64,000 nt of DNA from Bradyrhizobium sp. cir1 (GTDB lineage: Bacteria; Pseudomonadota; Alphaproteobacteria; Rhizobiales; Xanthobacteraceae): contig NZ_JACIHE010000015.1 in the NCBI RefSeq assembly GCF_014198245.1, positions 62,001 through 126,000 of the forward strand, in the 5' to 3' direction. The number at the start of each line of letters is the position of its first letter. Positions within the stretch are counted from its first letter, which is position 1. This document shows positions 59,979 to 64,000 of the stretch, piece after piece. The notes under the pieces are model-generated. The model was not told where the DNA came from. It made no database searches and was given only the letters and a program-made list of their open reading frames with translations. The translations under genes and the position numbers were made by a program.

Positions 59979-61595
59979 TTATTCCGCCGCCAGCTTCACG
60001 TCCGGAGCAGCGGCGCGCACCTCGGCGTCGACCTGGGCTTCGAACTTGGCAAAGTTCTTCTGGAACATGCCAACCAGCGCGCGGGCGGTCTTGTCGAACT
60101 CGTCCTTGTCCTTCCAGGTGTTGACCGGGTTGAGGATCTCGGCCGGCACGCCCGGCAGCGCGGTCGGGACCGCGAAGCCGAAATATTTGTCGGTGCGGAA
60201 TTCGACGTTGCGAAGCGAGCCGTCGAGCGCGGCGGTGAGCAGCGCACGGGTCACCTTGATCGGCATGCGGGAACCTGTGCCGTACTTGCCGCCGGTCCAC
60301 CCCGTGTTGACCAGCCAGCAATCGACATTGTGCTGGGCGATGAGGTCGCGCAGCATGTTGCCGTAGACGCTGGGGTCGAGCGGCAGGAAGGGCGAGCCGA
60401 AGCAGGTCGAGAACTCCGGCTGCGGCTCGTTGCCGAGACCGCGCTCGGTGCCGGCGACCTTGGCGGTGTAGCCGGACAGGAAGTGGTACATCGCCTGCGC
60501 CGGCGAGAGCTTTGCGATCGGCGGCAACACACCGAAGGCGTCGGCGGCGAGCATCACCACGTTCTTCGGCTGCGGCGCGCGGCCGGTGCGCGAAGCGTTC
60601 GGGATGAAGTCGAGCGGGTAGGCCGAGCGCGTGTTCTCGGTCTTGGAGCCGTCGTCGAAGTCCACCACGCGGGTGTCCTCGTTGAGCACGCAATTCTCGA
60701 GCACCGCGCCGAAACGCGTCGAGGCGGCATAGATCTGCGGCTCGGCTTCCTTCGACAGCTTGATGCACTTGGCGTAGCAGCCGCCCTCGAAATTGAAGAC
60801 GCCGTTCGGGCCCCAGCCGTGCTCGTCGTCACCGATCAGCGTGCGGTTCGGATCGGCCGACAGCGTGGTCTTGCCGGTGCCGGAGAGGCCGAAGAAGATC
60901 GCGGTGTCGCCGCCTGCGCCGACATTGGCCGAGCAGTGCATCGGCATCACGCCGCGCTCGGGCAGGTAATAGTTCAGCGTGGTGAAGACCGACTTCTTCA
61001 TCTCGCCGGCATAATAAGACCCGCCGATCAGGACGATCTTGCGGGCGAAGTCGATCGCGACGACGTTCTCCGAGCGCACGCCGTGACGTTTCGGATCGGC
61101 GCGGAAGCTCGGCATGTCGATGATGGTGAGCTCCGGCGCGAAGGTCGACAGCTCGATCGCCTCGGGGCGGATCAAGAGCGTGCGGATGAACAGCGAGTGC
61201 CAGGCGAGCTCGGTGAAGACGCGCGTCTTGATCCGGTAGGCCGGATCGGCGCCGCCGTAGAGATCCTGCGCGAACAGGGTCTTGCCTTCGGCGTGCTTGA
61301 GGAAGTCCTGATAGAGCGCCTCGAACTGCTCAGCGGTGATCGACTGGTTGCCGGCCCACCACATCTTCGTGTCGGTGCTGGCGTCGCGCACCGTGAACTT
61401 GTCCTTGGGGCTGCGGCCGGTGAACTCGCCGGTGTCGGCGCAGAGCGCGCCGTCAGCAGACAGCACCGCCTCGCCCGCGGAGAGCGAGTATTGATAGAGT
61501 TGCGGCGCACCCAGATTCCAGTGAACCTGCTTGAGTTTCTTTAAGCCGAATTTGTCGGCGCCGAAGGCACCGTTGCGCACGCCTGTCTCTTGCAC
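59979..61595 (-). CDS. pckA: Phosphoenolpyruvate carboxykinase (ATP)
   Basis: A 538-residue enzyme that converts oxaloacetate and ATP to PEP, the first committed step of gluconeogenesis from C4 acids, the carbon source of bacteroids. Conserved are LSADGALCADTGEFTGRSPK, YYAGEMKKSVFTTLNYYLP, the P-loop FGLSGTGKTTLSADPNR and GDDEHGW. AGGAGG lies just before the ATG. In many Rhizobiales pckA is next to chvI/chvG; here its upstream neighbour is the CHAT gene instead. A 285-bp gap upstream holds its promoter; no clear motif was found there. Confidence 0.97.
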   Translation of the reverse strand: MQETGVRNGAFGADKFGLKKLKQVHWNLGAPQLYQYSLSAGEAVLSADGALCADTGEFTGRSPKDKFTVRDASTDTKMWWAGNQSITAEQFEALYQDFLKHAEGKTLFAQDLYGGADPAYRIKTRVFTELAWHSLFIRTLLIRPEAIELSTFAPELTIIDMPSFRADPKRHGVRSENVVAIDFARKIVLIGGSYYAGEMKKSVFTTLNYYLPERGVMPMHCSANVGAGGDTAIFFGLSGTGKTTLSADPNRTLIGDDEHGWGPNGVFNFEGGCYAKCIKLSKEAEPQIYAASTRFGAVLENCVLNEDTRVVDFDDGSKTENTRSAYPLDFIPNASRTGRAPQPKNVVMLAADAFGVLPPIAKLSPAQAMYHFLSGYTAKVAGTERGLGNEPQPEFSTCFGSPFLPLDPSVYGNMLRDLIAQHNVDCWLVNTGWTGGKYGTGSRMPIKVTRALLTAALDGSLRNVEFRTDKYFGFAVPTALPGVPAEILNPVNTWKDKDEFDKTARALVGMFQKNFAKFEAQVDAEVRAAAPDVKLAAE

Positions 61596-61880
61596 GAAAA
61601 AATCCTCCTAGAACCCGCGACACTCAGCGCGGCCAAGCTTTGGCACCATCGCGGTCACCGTGAATAGCAGGCCATCCGGCCTCGGCTGGACGACCTAATA
61701 CTGATGAACGCTGGCGTTGCCAAGCTGATCCCGCAGGATTTGGTTTATTCAAGGACCGCGCCAAACGTCGCGCATGTCAGCTCTGAGCAGGCGCATCAAA
61801 AAAATCGCAGATGATCGCGCAACCAAATAGGCGTTTCGCCGTTACATCGGGTTATTGCGACGCACAATCGCCGATGCGGC

Positions 61881-64000
61881 CTATCGTATCTCGCCTTCGC
61901 CGATGAGCGCGAACGGCCCCCACAGCGCGGGATATGCATTGCGCGGTGAAGATGCGTCATCAACGTACGTTAACATGGCGCGGCGCAAAGCTTCGGCACG
62001 ACCGATTTTTGGTTCGTTTTTGAGCAGGGCGAAAGTCGACGTGGTCAAGCGGGTGGCAGCTTCTGAATCCACTGCCCAATGCGAGACCAGCAGCGCACGA
62101 GCTCCCGCATAGAAGAACGAGCGTGCCAGCCCGGACAACGCCTCCGCACCCGGCTTGTCGCCGGCGATGGTGTTGCAGGCCGACAGCACAACCCAATCCG
62201 CATTGAGCTTGAGCTGGGCGACTTCGCTCGCGGTGAGCAGGCCGTCGTCGATCTCGGAGGGCTGATCGGGAATGGAGAGTGCAAGCGAGGGCTCGCCCAA
62301 TCCCTTGACGTCGCCCGCAACGAGACCGTGGGTGGCGAAGTAGATGATGCTGTATTGAGCAAGCGCTGCACGCTTGAGCGTCGTTTCGCTGGCGTCGCGG
62401 CCGAGATGGATGTCGACCTCGCCGGCGCCGACATCCTTCGCCACCGCGTTCAACTCGTCGGCGGTGTCAGGCAGTTGCGGCAGCGCCTGCGCAAGCCGCG
62501 CGCGATCGACGCCGGCACCGCGCCAAAAATCGGTATAGGCAATCGTCGCGATGCTGCGCGCGGCGACCTTGCCGCCCGCGGCGCGACGATCGGCCGGCCC
62601 TTCGGCTGCGGGGTTGAACACGGGATCGCCAAAGCCGGTCATCGGCTTGACGCCTTGATCCCGGCGCGCGAAGGCGCGCAGCGACTTCAGGCTGATCACC
62701 GACGGCAGCACCGAGACGGCCTGACGCCGCAACAGCCAGGCGGCGTTGCGATAGCCTTCAAGCTTGTCCGGGACCGCAGCTTGCGGCGTCTCCGTGACGA
62801 GCAGATGAAACGGCAATGCGGTCAGCGCCGCCGACGGCACCACCAGAAGGCTGCGCTTGTCTTTCGTCAGCGCCTCGACCGGGCCGAGCAGCGCGACATA
62901 GAGCTCATGGGCGAGCGCGAGGTCGAACAGGCCCGACTTGGCGGAGGCATCGCGCGCCTTGCCGACGTCGAGCCCCTTGCGGAATGCGGACACCTTCTGC
63001 GTCAGCGCGTCCGCGCCGAGCGGAACCTGCTTCCAGTCGACGCCCTCGCGCGTGATCGCGATGACGTAGCTCTGCTTGTCGACGACCGAATAGATTGTCA
63101 TCGCTTCATCGGCTGACAATAACGGCTGGATGTCCTTCACCGCGAGCGGCAGCGGGTTGGAGAGCGAGGCATAGTCGGGAAACTCGACGGCGAGCGTCTT
63201 CTGCAGGCCGGCACGCTCGCTCTTGATTGCCGCGATCCGCGCGCGGCTGCGCTGCTCGGCCGCGGCGTCGCGTTGGCCGGCCTGCTTGGACACCGCCGCG
63301 ATGATCGCCTTGTCGAGCGCCTCGGCTTCGGCGCCGAGATCCTGGTCCTTGCGCGCGAGCTCGGCGAGCCTGTCGCTGCCGGCGGCAAGCCGCACCGCGA
63401 GCTTGTTCACGGCCGATGCCGCGGAGGATTGCGTGCCGCGCTGGATCGCGCCGAGCGCCTCGTCCAGCGCCTTGTCGTCGGGCAGGAGATGCTGTTGCCG
63501 CGCAGAGAACAGGATCGGCAGAACAATACGCAACTGCGCGCGACCGCCGGCAAGCGTCCTTTCCGCCGGCGGCAGCGCATCGGCGGTGCGCCCGGAGACG
63601 TAGAGGAAATAAGCGAGATTGCCAGTCGAGGTCAGGGTGTCCGGATGGTCAGGCCCAAGCGCGCGCTCGCGGATCGCCAGCGCACGACGGTACAGCGGCT
63701 CGGCATCGGCATAGCGCTGCTGGTGCTCGTAGAGCCCGGCGAGATTGTTCAGCGAACGCGCGACATCGGGATGATCCGGCCCCAGCACTTTTTCGCGGAT
63801 GGCGAGCGAGCGCTTGATCGGCGCCTCGGCATCGGCATCGCGATTGAGGTCGCGGTCGACCTGGCCGATGTTGTTGAGGACGGTGGCGACCGCGGGATGC
63901 TCGGGACCTGCAGCCTTCTGATAGATCGCGAGCGCCCGCTGGAACAGCGGCTCGGCGTCGGCAAAATGCTCCTGCTTCACGTAGAGCGTGGCGAGATTGT
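61881..64000 (-). CDS. TPR-CHAT domain protein, 5' end outside the window
   Basis: At least 706 residues; the frame stays open to the window edge, so the start is missing. The first 120 or so visible residues are kinesin-light-chain-type TPRs of 42 residues, with the recurrent pattern YADAEPLYRRALAIRERALG then PDHPDT or PDHPDVARSLNNLAGLY. A helical linker (EAEALDKAIIAAVSKQAGQR) leads to a C-terminal CHAT caspase-like domain. Its catalytic pair is visible: His in FATHGLVAGD (codon at 62328-62330) and Cys in LSACNTIAGD (codon at 62175-62177). CHAT proteins are cysteine peptidases; some act in caspase-like defence or toxin systems, others in housekeeping complexes. The partner or substrate is unknown. 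Confidence 0.92.
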   Translation of the reverse strand, partial: NLATLYVKQEHFADAEPLFQRALAIYQKAAGPEHPAVATVLNNIGQVDRDLNRDADAEAPIKRSLAIREKVLGPDHPDVARSLNNLAGLYEHQQRYADAEPLYRRALAIRERALGPDHPDTLTSTGNLAYFLYVSGRTADALPPAERTLAGGRAQLRIVLPILFSARQQHLLPDDKALDEALGAIQRGTQSSAASAVNKLAVRLAAGSDRLAELARKDQDLGAEAEALDKAIIAAVSKQAGQRDAAAEQRSRARIAAIKSERAGLQKTLAVEFPDYASLSNPLPLAVKDIQPLLSADEAMTIYSVVDKQSYVIAITREGVDWKQVPLGADALTQKVSAFRKGLDVGKARDASAKSGLFDLALAHELYVALLGPVEALTKDKRSLLVVPSAALTALPFHLLVTETPQAAVPDKLEGYRNAAWLLRRQAVSVLPSVISLKSLRAFARRDQGVKPMTGFGDPVFNPAAEGPADRRAAGGKVAARSIATIAYTDFWRGAGVDRARLAQALPQLPDTADELNAVAKDVGAGEVDIHLGRDASETTLKRAALAQYSIIYFATHGLVAGDVKGLGEPSLALSIPDQPSEIDDGLLTASEVAQLKLNADWVVLSACNTIAGDKPGAEALSGLARSFFYAGARALLVSHWAVDSEAATRLTTSTFALLKNEPKIGRAEALRRAMLTYVDDASSPRNAYPALWGPFALIGEGEIR

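Overview
The window is high-GC alphaproteobacterial chromosome, almost certainly from a Bradyrhizobium or a close relative. The evidence is a 409-residue HemA very like the known Bradyrhizobium protein, a split ATP synthase locus (I-a-c-b'-b), the ffs-dnaX-ybaB-recR cluster, the def-fmt-truA cluster, and many copies of short palindromic repeats. No rRNA or tRNA gene, CRISPR array or intact insertion sequence was seen.

Layout. 0.2-4.4 kb: a divergent TRAP-transporter locus carrying an unusual type II dehydroquinase and a GntR/FCD regulator. 4.4-5.8 kb: hemA behind a perfect FNR/FixK box. 6.1-9.7 kb: a symporter-fused hybrid histidine kinase of the CrbS/MxtR type. 9.7-11.3 kb: a cytochrome P460-like protein and a Tat-exported epoxide-hydrolase-like protein. 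11.4-16.3 kb: a loose accessory stretch of small exported or NTF2-like proteins, one ABC binding protein, three copies of a 100-bp palindrome and a multibranched hairpin element. 16.4-19.0 kb: a NarL-type response regulator divergent from a large MFS transporter. 19.1-23.2 kb: YjbQ, an exported coiled-coil protein and the ATP synthase Fo genes. 23.3-32.7 kb: truA-fmt-def, rmuC, a GIY-YIG gene between two repeat copies, an AmpG-like permease, recR-ybaB-dnaX and the SRP RNA. 32.8-37.2 kb: a five-gene operon with a polar-amino-acid ABC transporter, an atypical SDR and an enolase-superfamily enzyme. 37.4-48.1 kb: HIT protein, nudC, a PfkB kinase, an Lrp regulator, phosphomannomutase, an aspartic protease, hrpB, ugd and an acyltransferase. 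48.3-59.8 kb: polA (degenerate proofreading domain), LysE, GST, pyrE, several small exported proteins, an orphan sigma-region-1.1-like mini-protein, glgP and a thioesterase. 59.9-64.0 kb: pckA and the 3' part of a TPR-CHAT protease gene that runs off the window.

Much of the window is core metabolism and information processing. The most interesting material is: (i) the dispersed palindromes, especially one family whose paired hairpins covary and which brackets a GIY-YIG nuclease gene; (ii) a 59-codon free-standing sigma region 1.1-like gene at 55541-55720; (iii) the ABC/SDR/enolase operon whose SDR has lost its catalytic Tyr and Lys; (iv) the TRAP-linked dehydroquinase with changed substrate-contact residues; and (v) the TPR-CHAT protein next to pckA. 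All functional statements rest on motif reading and family knowledge; no search was run.
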